DNA of 64,000 bases from Cellulosimicrobium cellulans (GCF_016907755.1 NZ_JAFBCN010000001.1:1240001-1304000); one strand, 5' to 3'; shown: positions 53,029 through 61,771, counted from the first letter of the stretch. Notes: generated by a model not told the origin, from the sequence alone. Made by a program: numbers and translations.

Positions 53029-53925
53029 ATGCAGGTGCTGCTCACCGGGGGGACCGGGTTCGTCGGGTCGGCCGTGCTGCGCGAGCTGCGCGGCCGCGGG
53101 CACGAGGTGACCGCGCTCGTGCGCTCCGAGGCGTCCGCCGCGGCCGTCGCCGACGCCGGGGCGACCCCCGTCCAGGTGGACGCGTACGACGCGGACGCGC
53201 TCGTCGCCGTCCTCGACCGCGCGGACGGCGCGGTCCACGCCGCCGCGCCCGGCGACGGGACGAGCGAGACCCTCGACCGCACGGTCGTCGAGGCGGTCAC
53301 GCGTGCGTTCGGCGGGACGACCAAGCCGTTCGTGCACACGAGCGGGGTGTGGAAGTGGGGCAGCGGCGCGGCCGCGGAGAGCTCGCCGACCGACCCGCCC
53401 GCGATCGTCGCGTGGCGCGTCGCCGTGGAGGAGCTGCTGCTCGCCTCGGACGTCGTGGCGTCGGTCGTCGCGCCGGGCGTCGTCTACGGGGACGGACGCG
53501 GGATCCCCGCGCTCGTGTCGGGCGCGCCGCGCGTGGACGGCCCGGAGGGCACGGGCCTCGCGCTCGTGGGCGACGGGGCGCAGCACTGGTCGGTCGTGCA
53601 CGTCGACGACCTCGCGGTGCTCTACGCGCTCGCGCTGGAGCAGGGAGCGCGCGGCCACCTGCTCGGGACGACGGCGGAGCACCCGACGGTCCGGGCCCTC
53701 GCCGAGGCGGCGAGCCGGGCAGCGGGGCTGGGCGGCGTCGTCGTGCCGCAGTCGGTGGAGGCGACGCGCGAGCGGTTCGGGGCACCGTTCGCGGACGCGT
53801 TGCTGCTGGACCAGGAGACGCGCGCCGTGCGCTCGGCCGAGCTCGGGTGGAACCCGGTCCGGGAGCCGTTGCTCGTGGAGCTGGAGAGCGGCTCCTACGC
53901 GCCCGAGGCCGCGGCGCGCGCCTGA
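53029..53925 (+). CDS. NAD(P)-dependent epimerase/dehydratase-like reductase
   Basis: Extended short-chain reductase of 298 residues. N-terminal dinucleotide motif TGGTGFVGSAVL near 6-17 and VRSEASAAAV after it. The substrate region has THTSGVWKWG, VVAPGVVYGDG near 155 and WSVVHVDDLAVLY near 188. The usual YxxxK catalytic pair is not evident, so the activity may differ from true epimerases. The ATG at 53029 has GGGAGG upstream. Divergent from and probably controlled by the HxlR regulator; such genes respond to quinone or aldehyde stress. Confidence 0.85.
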   Translation: MQVLLTGGTGFVGSAVLRELRGRGHEVTALVRSEASAAAVADAGATPVQVDAYDADALVAVLDRADGAVHAAAPGDGTSETLDRTVVEAVTRAFGGTTKPFVHTSGVWKWGSGAAAESSPTDPPAIVAWRVAVEELLLASDVVASVVAPGVVYGDGRGIPALVSGAPRVDGPEGTGLALVGDGAQHWSVVHVDDLAVLYALALEQGARGHLLGTTAEHPTVRALAEAASRAAGLGGVVVPQSVEATRERFGAPFADALLLDQETRAVRSAELGWNPVREPLLVELESGSYAPEAAARA

Positions 53926-53963
53926 CGCACGCTCACGCCGCCGGGACGTGCCTCGAACGTGAG

Positions 53964-54003
53964 ACGGGCCGGTCGCACCCGCACGCGGGTGCGACCGGCC
54001 CGT
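53964..54003. terminator. Bidirectional hairpin terminator
   Basis: ACGGGCCGGTCGCACCCGC (53964-53982) pairs perfectly with 53985-54003; the tight 2- to 4-base loop and the place between convergent epimerase and SHOCT genes mark a terminator. Confidence 0.8.
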
Positions 54004-54021
54004 CCGGTCGTGTGACGTCCG

Positions 54022-54396
54022 TCAGGCGAGCGCCTTCGCCTTGAGCTGTGCGAACTCCTCGGGCGTGATCGCCCCGGAGTCGAGGAGCGACTTGGCGTGC
54101 GTGATCTGCTCGGCCGGCGACGTGGTCGCGACCTGGCGGATGTACGCGTCGGTGTCCTGCTTCGCCTGGACGACAGCCGCCGCCTGCCGCTCCGCCATCC
54201 CGCGCCCGCGGGCGATGAGGTAGACGAGCGACGTCAGGATCGGCAGGAAGATGAGGAAGATGATCCACACGGCCTTCCACCAGCCCGAGAGCTCACGGTC
54301 ACGGAACAGGTCCGCGATGATCTGGAAGAGCACGATGAGGTAGGCGATGAAGAAGAAGCTCCAGACGAGGAGCCAGAAGAAGTCCCAGAAGTCCAC
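54022..54396 (-). CDS. SHOCT-domain membrane protein with PLDc_N-type segment
   Basis: Protein of 124 residues. Two membrane segments (WDFFWLLVWSFFFIAYLIVL and WWKAVWIIFLIFLPILTSLVYL) of the phospholipase-D N-terminal type, then a charged helix and a C-terminal SHOCT domain (SPAEQITHAKSLLDSGAITP, EEFAQLKAKALA). The GTG at 54396 follows GAAAGGG. Proteins of this pattern are common in actinobacteria and have no proven function; SHOCT parts mediate oligomerisation. Confidence 0.88.
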   Translation of the reverse strand: MDFWDFFWLLVWSFFFIAYLIVLFQIIADLFRDRELSGWWKAVWIIFLIFLPILTSLVYLIARGRGMAERQAAAVVQAKQDTDAYIRQVATTSPAEQITHAKSLLDSGAITPEEFAQLKAKALA

Positions 54397-54546
54397 GGTC
54401 GCGCCCTTTCTCGACGGATCCCCGTACCCGGAGCACGGCCGGCTGCCGCGCACCAACAGGGCGAACCTAGCGACGATGGGGGGTTCGCGCCCGGCGAAAG
54501 CCGGGTGAAGCGCACGAACGGGCCGTACCTCGTCTCTCGGGGCGGA

Positions 54547-55791
54547 TCACCCGGGCTCCTCCGCCGTCACCCGACGACGAGCCCGCACGACGTCGCCGAC
54601 GATGACGGCGAGCAGGATGCCGTCGGTGACCCAGTTGAGCGCGAGCGGCGTGAGCCAGAGGTGCGTCGCGTAGAGCGCGCCGACCGCCGCGGCGCCGAGC
54701 AGGTGCGGGAAGGACCACGGGCCGCCGGCCGCGCGGCGGAACAGCGCGTTGCCGACCAGGTAGGTCGCCGCCGCCCCGCACACGAGCGCGGCGGTCCACG
54801 CGTCGGCGTGACCCGCGCCGTCGTGACCCAGCGGGTGCAGCAGGACCAGCTCGTCCGCGACCGCCGTGAGCACGATCCCGGCGACGATGACGAACGGCAC
54901 GTACGTGTACGCCGTCTGCGCCACCATGCCGCGCTCGTCGCGCGACGTGAAGTACTCGGTCGCGCGCCGCTCGGAGCGGTCGAAGAAGAGCAGCCACATG
55001 AGCACCGTGCTCGCGAACGCGGAGCAGAACGCGGACACGGTCGTCGCGTCGAGCGGCAGCTCCGCGAACGCCGCGCCCGTGACGATGATCGACTCGCCCA
55101 GGCAGATGATGACGAACAGGCTCACGCGCTCGGCCATGTGCTCGCCCCGCACGACCCACGTGCTCGCACGCGACGCGCCGAGCCACGGCAGCCAGAACAT
55201 CGCGCGCGGGCCCGCCAGGTCGATCGCGCACGCGACCGCCCACAGCACGAGCCGCTGCTCTTCGACGAGCGCCCCCGTGATCCACAGGCTGCCCGAGACG
55301 ACGAACCACGTGGTGATGCGGACGAAGTTCACCGCGTTCTCCGGCCAGACCCGGCCCAGGGCGACCAGCACGAACACGCTCCGCCCCACCTGCATCGTCA
55401 CGAGCATCACCGCGAACAGCAGGGCCTTGTCGCCGAACGCCTCGGGGATGGCGCTCGCGAGCACGAGGCCGAGCAGCATGAGGACGACGAGCATCGTCCG
55501 CACGGGGACGCGCTCGGGGTCGAGCCAGTTGGTGGCCCACATCGTGAAGACCCACACCCACCACACCGCCACGCCCAGGACGAGCGTGTGCGCGAGCGTC
55601 TCCGCCCCCGGGTGGGCGATGAGGCCGTGCGAGAGCTGCGTGACCGCGAAGACGAACACGAGGTCGAAGAAGAGCTCGACGTAGCCGACGCGGCTCGAGT
55701 CGCCGCCGTCGCCGTGCCGCCGGAGGTCCGTGCGCAGTCCCCAGGGCAGAGGGGCGGGCCCGGTGCCGGGCGTCGGGAGCGGAGCGTCCAT
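54547..55791 (-). CDS. Low temperature requirement protein A (LtrA) family
   Basis: Polytopic membrane protein of 414 residues with about ten to twelve helices. YVELFFDLVFVFAVTQLSH near 38-56 is the LtrA signature, and GEHMAERVSLFVIICLGESI near 215 its second conserved region; the HxxER/GE pattern is intact. The family is named from a listerial mutant and its transport or other role is unknown. ATG at 55791. It is divergent from the following lipoprotein gene. Confidence 0.92.
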   Translation of the reverse strand: MDAPLPTPGTGPAPLPWGLRTDLRRHGDGGDSSRVGYVELFFDLVFVFAVTQLSHGLIAHPGAETLAHTLVLGVAVWWVWVFTMWATNWLDPERVPVRTMLVVLMLLGLVLASAIPEAFGDKALLFAVMLVTMQVGRSVFVLVALGRVWPENAVNFVRITTWFVVSGSLWITGALVEEQRLVLWAVACAIDLAGPRAMFWLPWLGASRASTWVVRGEHMAERVSLFVIICLGESIIVTGAAFAELPLDATTVSAFCSAFASTVLMWLLFFDRSERRATEYFTSRDERGMVAQTAYTYVPFVIVAGIVLTAVADELVLLHPLGHDGAGHADAWTAALVCGAAATYLVGNALFRRAAGGPWSFPHLLGAAAVGALYATHLWLTPLALNWVTDGILLAVIVGDVVRARRRVTAEEPG

Positions 55792-55920
55792 GGTGGGATG
55801 CTCCCACCGGCGCCGGGTCACCGTCCGGTCACGATCGCCCGGCGCGTCGCGGTTCGCCGCGCACGACCGCCCACCAGGGCCCACGATGGTCGCGCCACCG
55901 TCGCCCACCGAGGAGTGCTC

Positions 55921-56514
55921 ATGGTCCCCGTCCGTCGCCCCGTCTCCCGGACGGCTCGCACCGCGTCCGCGCTCTCGCTCGTCCTCGCCGTCGGCCTGCT
56001 GGGGGCGTGCGCCTCCGAGACCGACGGCGGCGGGGACGACACGTCCGCCTCTGGGGAGTCCACCGAGCCGAGCGACGACGCGTCCGAGGAGCCGTCGGAC
56101 GACGCCTCCGACGAGGAGGGCCTGCCCGACGCCGGGACGATGGACGTCGTGGCGGGCGCGCACGGCATGGGCCTGCCGCCCGGCGTCGACGCGCCGACCG
56201 AGGGCGGGACGGGCGCCGCGTGGAGCGCCGAGCCCGGTCTGCTGTTCGTCGTGACGTACGGGTCGAGCACGTGTCCCGTGCTCGCGGAGGACGACGCCGC
56301 GGTCGAGGGCAGCGACGTCGTCGTGACGTTCGTCGAGATCGCCCCGGACACGCCGTGCACGATGGACTACGTGCCGGCCACCTCGGTGGTCGGGGTGCCC
56401 GACGACGTCGACGCGAGCGGCGAGGTGAGCGTCGTGCTGGGCGACCGCGGGACCGTCGTCGTCCCGCCCGCGGCGGACGGCACGACCGGCGAGTCGGCCT
56501 GGGTCGAGGAGTAG
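55921..56514 (+). CDS. Putative lipoprotein of unknown function
   Basis: Lipoprotein precursor of 197 residues: lipobox GLLGAC with Cys near residue 30, then an acidic repeat-like linker (SEPSDDASEEPSDDASDEE type, about 38-66) and a compact beta-rich domain with two cysteines (SSTCPVLA and DTPCTMDY) that could pair. Start is the ATG at 55921. A hairpin follows its stop. No known family was recognised; the linker suggests the domain stands out from the membrane. Confidence 0.75.
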   Translation: MVPVRRPVSRTARTASALSLVLAVGLLGACASETDGGGDDTSASGESTEPSDDASEEPSDDASDEEGLPDAGTMDVVAGAHGMGLPPGVDAPTEGGTGAAWSAEPGLLFVVTYGSSTCPVLAEDDAAVEGSDVVVTFVEIAPDTPCTMDYVPATSVVGVPDDVDASGEVSVVLGDRGTVVVPPAADGTTGESAWVEE

Positions 56515-56542
56515 TCACCCCCTGCGGTGAAGAGCGCGTGAA

Positions 56543-56572
56543 AGGACGGTCCCGCCCCGGCGGGACCGTCCT
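56543..56572 (+). terminator. Hairpin terminator after the lipoprotein gene
   Basis: AGGACGGTCCCGCC (56543-56556) pairs with GGCGGGACCGTCCT (56559-56572), 28 bases after the stop. Confidence 0.8.
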
Positions 56573-56598
56573 GCGCGCGCCGGGGGAGCGGCTACCGT

Positions 56599-58152
56599 GT
56601 GCGGGTGACGACGCCCCTCTCCCGCGCTGCTCGACGTTCCCTGGCCGGCGCCGCGACCCTCGTGCTGGCCCTCGTCCTGGGCGCGTGCTCGGTGCCGCCC
56701 AAGCAGCAGACCCCCGTGGACGACGTCGCGACCTCCGCGTCCGGCACGGGCGAGACCGGGCCGGAGGGCTTCGAGGACTTCTACGGCCAGAGCCTCGCGT
56801 GGGAGGACTGCGGCGCGGGATGGGAGTGCGCGACCGCGCGCGCCCCGCTCTCGTGGCAGGACCCGGCGGCGGGCGAGATCGAGCTCGCGGTCAAGCGGCA
56901 GCCCGCGACGGGGGAGCGCATCGGGTCGCTCCTCACCAACCCGGGCGGGCCCGGGGCCTCGGGGATCGACTTCATCACGACCCTCGCCCCGACGGTCGGC
57001 GAGCGCGTCAGCGCGGCGTACGACCTCGTCGGGTTCGACCCGCGGGGCGTCGGCCAGTCCTCGCCCGTCGTGTGCCTCGACGACGCGGCGAAGGACGAGT
57101 CGCTGTCCCGCGACTTCGACACCGACGAGGCGGGGCTCGAGGCGCTCGCGGAGGACCGGCGCGCCTGGGCCGACGCGTGCGCCGAGAACACGGGCGACCT
57201 GCTCGGCCAGGTCGACACGCAGAGCGCCGCGCGCGACATGGACATGCTGCGGGCCGTGCTCGGCGACGAGAAGCTCGCCTACCTCGGCTACTCCTACGGC
57301 ACGCAGCTCGGCGCGACGTACGCGGGGCTGTTCCCGGACAAGGTCGGGCGCCTCGTGCTCGACGGCGCGATCGACACGAGCCTCGACCCCGACACGATCT
57401 CCGAGCAGCAGGCCGTCGGCTTCGAGAACGCCCTGCGCGCCTACGTCGAGGACTGCCAGGCCGGGGGCGAGTGCCCGCTGCGCGGTGACGCCGACGCGGG
57501 GATGCGGCAGATCCGCTCGCTCCTCGACGCCGCGAAGGCGAACCCGCTGCCGACCGACTCCGACCGCCGCGTGACGCAGACGCTCGGCTTCTACGGCGTC
57601 GCCGTCACGCTCTACAACGACCAGAGCTGGCCGGTGCTCACGCAGGCGCTCACGGAGGCGTTCGAGGAGGGCACGGGCAACCTGCTGCTCTACCTGGCCG
57701 ACTTCTACAACGACCGCAACCCCGACGGGACGTACTCGTCCAACTCGTCGGAGGCGTTCCGCGCGGTCAACTGCCTCGACGGGCGCCAGGACGACGACCC
57801 CGACGCGATGCAGGCCCAGCTCGAGCGCCTCGAGGAGGCGGCGCCCACCATGGGCTCCTTCTTCGCGTTCGGCGGCCTCACGTGCGACGGCTGGGCGTAC
57901 CCCGTGGCGGAGCAGGAGTTCGACCTCCACGCCGAGGGCGCCGCGCCGATCGTCGTCATCGGGACGACCAACGACCCCGCCACCCCGTACGTCTGGGCCG
58001 AGGGCCTCGCGGACACGCTCGACTCGGCCGTCCTGCTCACGTGGGAGGGCGAGGGGCACACCGCCTACGGCCGCTCCAACGCGTGCGTGGGCGACGCCGT
58101 CGACGCCTATCTCGTGGACGGGACGGTGCCCGAGGACGGCCTGCGCTGCTGA
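56599..58152 (+). CDS. Secreted S33-family peptidase (tripeptidyl aminopeptidase type), lipoprotein
   Basis: Alpha/beta-hydrolase peptidase of 517 residues with a lipobox LVLGAC near residue 31. NPGGPGASG near 114 forms the oxyanion region; the nucleophile is Ser232 in GYSYGTQLG; Asp459 (TTNDPATP) and His487 (GEGHTAY) complete the triad. The TAP-like C-terminal region with paired cysteines is present, ending DGLRC. Such enzymes release tripeptides or act on proline-rich peptides outside the cell. The GTG at 56599 follows GGGGGAG; a GTG at 56605 is less well spaced. Confidence 0.94.
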   Translation: MRVTTPLSRAARRSLAGAATLVLALVLGACSVPPKQQTPVDDVATSASGTGETGPEGFEDFYGQSLAWEDCGAGWECATARAPLSWQDPAAGEIELAVKRQPATGERIGSLLTNPGGPGASGIDFITTLAPTVGERVSAAYDLVGFDPRGVGQSSPVVCLDDAAKDESLSRDFDTDEAGLEALAEDRRAWADACAENTGDLLGQVDTQSAARDMDMLRAVLGDEKLAYLGYSYGTQLGATYAGLFPDKVGRLVLDGAIDTSLDPDTISEQQAVGFENALRAYVEDCQAGGECPLRGDADAGMRQIRSLLDAAKANPLPTDSDRRVTQTLGFYGVAVTLYNDQSWPVLTQALTEAFEEGTGNLLLYLADFYNDRNPDGTYSSNSSEAFRAVNCLDGRQDDDPDAMQAQLERLEEAAPTMGSFFAFGGLTCDGWAYPVAEQEFDLHAEGAAPIVVIGTTNDPATPYVWAEGLADTLDSAVLLTWEGEGHTAYGRSNACVGDAVDAYLVDGTVPEDGLRC

Positions 58153-58188
58153 CGCCGAGGGCGCCCGGCGGCGGCCGACGAGGCCGCT

Positions 58189-58218
58189 TTGGAATCTGGC
58201 CCGGTCGTTGGGTACAGT
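58189..58218 (+). promoter_or_regulatory. Promoter of the tRNA gene
   Basis: TTGGAA (58189-58194) and TACAGT (58213-58218) are spaced by 18 bases and end 46 bases before the tRNA. Confidence 0.6.
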
Positions 58219-58264
58219 AGGCGCTCGTTGCCAGCGGTTCGCGGAGCGGACCGGGACGTAGCAT

Positions 58265-58337
58265 GCCGCCTTAGCTCAGTCGGTAGAGCGATTCACTCGT
58301 AATGAATAGGTCATCGGTTCGATTCCGATAGGCGGCT
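58265..58337 (+). tRNA. tRNA-Thr (anticodon CGT)
   Basis: A complete 73-base cloverleaf: acceptor stem GCCGCCT with AGGCGGC, D arm with AGCTCAGTCGGTAGAGC, anticodon stem ATTCA/TGAAT with loop CTCGTAA giving anticodon CGT (codon ACG), and T arm ATCGG-TTCGATT-CCGAT. Discriminator base is T and the 3' CCA is not encoded. A strong hairpin follows. Confidence 0.96.
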
Positions 58338-58346
58338 CCGACATCG

Positions 58347-58380
58347 AAGCCCTGACCAGCGAAAACGCTGGTCAGGGCTT
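58347..58380 (+). terminator. Terminator of the tRNA gene
   Basis: AAGCCCTGACCAGCG (58347-58361), loop AAAA, and its perfect complement (58366-58380), then TCGTCGTT. 15 base pairs, 10 bases after the tRNA. Confidence 0.88.
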
Positions 58381-58475
58381 CGTCGTTCCTGGGGGCGGTG
58401 CGCCGTCCCGCTCGCGGGCCCCTCGCCCTGCCGGGCACCGCCACCGGCGCAGGGTCACGCGCTGAGCGCGGCGGC

Positions 58476-59219
58476 TCAGCCGACGCGGCGCAGGAGCAGG
58501 ATCGCGCCACCCGCCGCCGCGGCGACGAGCCCGCCGACGCCGACGACGGCGAGCGTCGGGAACGTCTCCTCCGCGGGCTGCGGAGGGGCCATGCGTTCTG
58601 CCGCGGACGTCAGGGGCGTCCGCGAGGGCTCGGGCCGCGGCGTCGTGGGCTCGGGCGAGGGATCGACGGGGGTCTCGGTCGTCGGCTCCTGCGTCGGCTC
58701 CTCCGTGACCTCCGGCGCGGGCGCCTCCGCGGTCTCGACGGGCGCCTCGACGACCGGCGCCGGCGCCTCGACCGCCGGTGCCTCGACGGGCGCCTCCGTC
58801 GCGGGCGCAGGCGGCGGCGTCGTCGGTGGGGGCGTGGCGGCGGTCGTGCAGACGGCGGCGTCGCCGTTCCACCCCGCGTACTGCCGGTCGATGCCCGTCA
58901 CCAGGACCCAGCTGATGCAGTACCCGTCGCTGTACTGCCCGCGCCGCGGGACGTCGAGCTCCAGCACGCCGTCCGCGGCGTCCTCGCTCGAGTAGCTGTC
59001 GCCGAGGTTGCGTGCGTGCGACCCGTCGGGCTTGGTCACGACGTACCCGAGCCACCCCGGTCCCTCGTGCAGGCGGCTCGCGTCGAAGGACACGGTGTCG
59101 ACGGTGACGGTGAGCCCGCCGCCGCCGTCGCGGTCGGCAGCCACCGCCGGGGACGCGGCGAGCGCCGTCGTGACGACCCCCAGGGTCGCGAGCGCGAGCA
59201 GTCGGCCAGCGGCGCGCAT
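58476..59219 (-). CDS. Secreted, C-terminally membrane-anchored protein of unknown function
   Basis: Protein of 247 residues: signal peptide (about 1-28, ending SPAVAA), a compact beta-type domain (about 32-125) with GWLGYVVTKPDGS and two cysteines (GYCISWV, AAVCTTA), then a long Pro/Glu/Thr-rich stalk (about 128-205) and one C-terminal membrane helix (ALVVVGVGGL-like, VGGLVAAAAGGAILLLRR) with a short basic end. No LPxTG sorting motif was found, so a membrane anchor is more likely than wall attachment. The ATG at 59219 has GGAGGT four bases upstream. Function unknown. Confidence 0.75.
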   Translation of the reverse strand: MRAAGRLLALATLGVVTTALAASPAVAADRDGGGGLTVTVDTVSFDASRLHEGPGWLGYVVTKPDGSHARNLGDSYSSEDAADGVLELDVPRRGQYSDGYCISWVLVTGIDRQYAGWNGDAAVCTTAATPPPTTPPPAPATEAPVEAPAVEAPAPVVEAPVETAEAPAPEVTEEPTQEPTTETPVDPSPEPTTPRPEPSRTPLTSAAERMAPPQPAEETFPTLAVVGVGGLVAAAAGGAILLLRRVG

Positions 59220-59399
59220 CATCACCTCCGGGTCGGCTCGGGCGTGGTCCGCGGCACATCGTACGCAGTCCTGGCTCGCCGTCGGAAAGCTGTGGGGAAG
59301 CCGCCGGAGAACCGAGTCGCGAGCCCGGACAAATCGCTCGACGACGACGCTCGTGGGGTCCTAGCGTGGCCGCCATGTTCCTGATGACGATGGTGCGTC

Positions 59400-59942
59400 G
59401 TGGCCGGGCCGGGCACGCGACGCGAGTGGGGATGGCACCCGCTCACCGCTGAGCACGCCGCGCGCGTGGTCGACGACGCCGGGGTGCGTCCCGGTCAGCT
59501 CGTCCTCGATCTCGGGGCGGGGGACGGGGCGCTCACGCGGCACCTCGTGGCCGCGGGCGCGCGAGTCCTCGCCGTCGAGCTGCACCCGCGCCGCGCCCGC
59601 GCCCTGCGCGAGCGGTTCGCCGGTGCGGACGTGACGGTCCTCGAGGTCGACCTCGCCGACCTGCGCCTGCCGCACCGCCCGTTCCGCGTCGTCGCGAACC
59701 CGCCGTTCGGACTGACGTCGCCCCTGCTCACCCGCGTGCTCGCGCGCGGCTCGGCGCTCGTGGCGGCGGACGTCGTCGTGCAGCGGCAGGCCGCTCGGCG
59801 CATCGCCGCGGGCGAGGGCACGGCGGGGCGCGCCGCGCGGGGCTGGGCCGTCGAGGTCGGGCGGTCGGTGCCGCGCTCGGCGTTCCGACCGCCGCCGCGC
59901 GTCGACGCGGCCGTGCTCCGCGTCCGGCGCGGGCGGCGCTGA
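59400..59942 (+). CDS. Short Erm-type 23S rRNA adenine N6-methyltransferase homologue
   Basis: Rossmann methyltransferase of 180 residues. Motif I LVLDLGAGDGALTRHL near 34-49, acidic VLAVELHPRRA, and motif IV VVANPPFGLTSPLL near 98-111 place it in the KsgA/Erm family; the WGWHPLT-like start (EWGWHPLTAEHAARV) is that of Erm proteins. It is shorter than the usual 240-260 residues, like the actinobacterial Erm(37)/Erm(41)-type proteins that lack most of the C-terminal domain. Family knowledge suggests methylation of A2058 and lowered macrolide susceptibility, but that is not shown by the sequence. GTG start at 59400. Confidence 0.85.
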   Translation: MAGPGTRREWGWHPLTAEHAARVVDDAGVRPGQLVLDLGAGDGALTRHLVAAGARVLAVELHPRRARALRERFAGADVTVLEVDLADLRLPHRPFRVVANPPFGLTSPLLTRVLARGSALVAADVVVQRQAARRIAAGEGTAGRAARGWAVEVGRSVPRSAFRPPPRVDAAVLRVRRGRR

Positions 59943-59961
59943 GGGTCCCCTGCGGGCGCTG

Positions 59962-60561
59962 TCAGGAGCCGAGCGTCGCGAGCCACGCGACGAGCGCGTC
60001 GCACACCGCGGCGTCCTGTCCCTTGAGGTCGTGCGCGCCCGGCAGCTCGACGCGGGTGACCGGGCCGGGGATCGCGGCGGCGTGCTCGGTGAGCTCGTCG
60101 GGGGTCGCGAACGGGTCCGTGCGCCCCGACACGAGCAGTATGGGCACGCGCAGGTCGGGGAAGTGCTCGGTGCGCAGGCGCTCGGGCTTGCCCGGCGGGT
60201 GCAGGGGGTAGCTGACGAGCGCGAGCCCGGCCGCGGGCAGGCCCTCGGCGACGGCCATCGAGCACATGCGCCCGCCGTACGAGCGGCCGCCGAGCACGAG
60301 GCGGTCCGTCGTCGTGCCGAGCTCGGCGGCGAACGACTCCGCCTCCGCGCGCACGTGGGCGATCGCGACGGGCGGGCGGTCCGGCATCCGCCTGCCCGCG
60401 ATCCGGTACGGGAAGTCCACGCGTCGCACCGGCACGGGCGGGTCGAGCGCGGCGAGCGCCTCGTCGATCGCGACGAGCGCGCGGTGGTCGCGGCTCGCGC
60501 CGGCGCCCGGCGTGAGCAGGACGCCGGTGGCGGGCCGGTCGGCGGGGTGCGTCGTGGTCAC
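59962..60561 (-). CDS. Alpha/beta hydrolase (dienelactone-hydrolase-like, KANL3/Tex30 type)
   Basis: Small alpha/beta hydrolase of 199 residues. VLLTPGAGASRDHRALV near 14-30 forms the oxyanion region; the nucleophile elbow is GGRSYGGRM near 91-99; SGRTDPFATPDE near 148 supplies the Asp and LPGAHDLKG near 175 the His. The GTG at 60561 is preferred because the longer frame from 60606 would start inside the hairpin at 60600. Substrate unknown. Confidence 0.85.
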   Translation of the reverse strand: MTTTHPADRPATGVLLTPGAGASRDHRALVAIDEALAALDPPVPVRRVDFPYRIAGRRMPDRPPVAIAHVRAEAESFAAELGTTTDRLVLGGRSYGGRMCSMAVAEGLPAAGLALVSYPLHPPGKPERLRTEHFPDLRVPILLVSGRTDPFATPDELTEHAAAIPGPVTRVELPGAHDLKGQDAAVCDALVAWLATLGS

Positions 60562-60599
60562 CCGCCCAGTCTCGCAGCGAGCACGACGTTCCTCGCGGT

Positions 60600-60654
60600 C
60601 GAGCACGACGTAGGTGTCGCGAAGGCGTTCAGAACGACACCTACGTCGTGCTCG
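60600..60654. repeat. Perfect 20-bp inverted repeat
   Basis: CGAGCACGACGTAGGTGTCG (60600-60619) and its exact complement (60635-60654), with a 15-base loop, between two minus-strand genes. A partial extra copy GCGAGCACGACGTTCC stands just upstream. It is placed to end transcription of the DUF305 gene and resembles the other GAGCACGA hairpins. Confidence 0.75.
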
Positions 60655-60659
60655 GCGGG

Positions 60660-61259
60660 TCAGAGCTCGGTCAGCAGTGAGCGCATCGCGTCGATCTCCT
60701 CCTGCTGCGCCGCGACGATCTCCTCCGCGAGCGCCAGCACCTCGGGGTCCTCGCCGTCGGCGAGGACGTCCTGCGCCATGGCGACGGCGCCCTCGTGGTG
60801 CTCGACCATGCCCTCCAGGAAGAGACGCTGGGCCTCCTCGGCGGGCGCGGCCTCGAGCGCGGCGAGCGCGCCGTCGTCGAGCATGCCGCCCATGTGCCCG
60901 GCGTGGTCGCCGCCGGACGGGTCGGCGCCCCAGCGCTCGAGCATCGCGGTCATCTGCTCGACCTCCGGGGCCTGCGCGGCCTCGATCTGCTCGGCGAGGG
61001 CGACGACGCGCTCGTCGACACCGTCCTTCGCGAGCACGATCGCGGACATCTCCACGGCCTGCTCGTGGTGCGGGATCATCATCTGCGCGAACATCACGTC
61101 GGCGTCGGACGCCGTCGCGGCGCTCGCGGGCGCGGTGCTCGTGGGCGTGCCCGCGGGCTGCCCGCCGGCGTCTCCGGTGCCGGCGTCGGAGCAGCCCGCC
61201 AGGGCGAGCGTGGTGCCGAGCGCGAGCGCGGCGAGGGTCGTGCGGACGGTGCGTGTCAT
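60660..61259 (-). CDS. DUF305 family lipoprotein (copper-associated)
   Basis: Lipoprotein precursor of 199 residues: lipobox LALAGC with Cys near residue 23, a short linker, then a DUF305 domain with two HH motifs: FAQMMIPHHEQAVEMSAIV near 58-76 and EGMVEHHEGAVAMAQDVL near 148-165, both rich in Met and His and set for metal binding. DUF305 proteins are usually found with copper resistance genes. The ATG at 61259 has GGAGATC upstream. Part of the minus-strand metal cluster with the P-type ATPase. Confidence 0.92.
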   Translation of the reverse strand: MTRTVRTTLAALALGTTLALAGCSDAGTGDAGGQPAGTPTSTAPASAATASDADVMFAQMMIPHHEQAVEMSAIVLAKDGVDERVVALAEQIEAAQAPEVEQMTAMLERWGADPSGGDHAGHMGGMLDDGALAALEAAPAEEAQRLFLEGMVEHHEGAVAMAQDVLADGEDPEVLALAEEIVAAQQEEIDAMRSLLTEL

Positions 61260-61324
61260 GGTCGATCTCCGTTCGTGGGGTGCAGCGGGCGCACGACGGC
61301 GCCCAGGACGGGGCCGATGTCGGC

Positions 61325-61771
61325 CTACGTCCTGCTGATCCCCAGCGCGTGGAGGTCGGGCGGGCGGTCCGGGAGCGCGGCCCGCAGGTGGTGGAGGGGC
61401 ACGTCGCCGCGCGTCGGGGGCCACGGTGCCCGACGGCGCAGCGCGACCCGTGCGGCGAGCGTCACCAGCGCGACGAGCACCATGAGGCACAGCGGCCCCG
61501 CGCCGCCGGGCGCGTCCGCGCCGGCCGAGAGGACCGGACCTGTCCCGGAGGCTGTCCCGGAGGCCGGTGTGCCGTCGTCCTGGCCGAGCGTGGTGGCGGC
61601 GTGCGGGGGCTCGCCGTCCTCGGTGAAGGTGCCGCCTGACGCCGTCGGGCCGTCGAGGAGGGTGACCGGACCGCCGTGCCCGGAGCCGACGTCGGGCAGC
61701 GCGACGCCGTGGTGCGAGCTGCTGCCCGCCAGGACGTGCATCCACAGCACGGCGGCCGCCAGCAGGCCCAC
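61325..61771 (-). CDS. DUF6153-like membrane protein of the copper cluster
   Basis: Protein of about 148 residues from the GTG at 61771: an N-terminal membrane segment (GLLAAAVLWMHVLAG), a Gly/Thr-rich outer stretch with SSSHHGVALPDVGSG, a second membrane segment (GPLCLMVLVALVTLAARVAL) and a short basic tail. This HHG and C-LMVLVALV pattern is that of the DUF6153 family, often next to DUF305 genes. Longer starts would enter the hairpin at 61807-61859. Function unknown, probably in metal handling at the membrane. Confidence 0.7.
   Translation of the reverse strand: MGLLAAAVLWMHVLAGSSSHHGVALPDVGSGHGGPVTLLDGPTASGGTFTEDGEPPHAATTLGQDDGTPASGTASGTGPVLSAGADAPGGAGPLCLMVLVALVTLAARVALRRRAPWPPTRGDVPLHHLRAALPDRPPDLHALGISRT

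Noticed and set aside
58476-59219. Sortase-anchored (LPxTG) surface protein
   Set aside because: The region before the C-terminal helix reads EETFPTLAVVG; no LPxTG or LAxTG motif is present.
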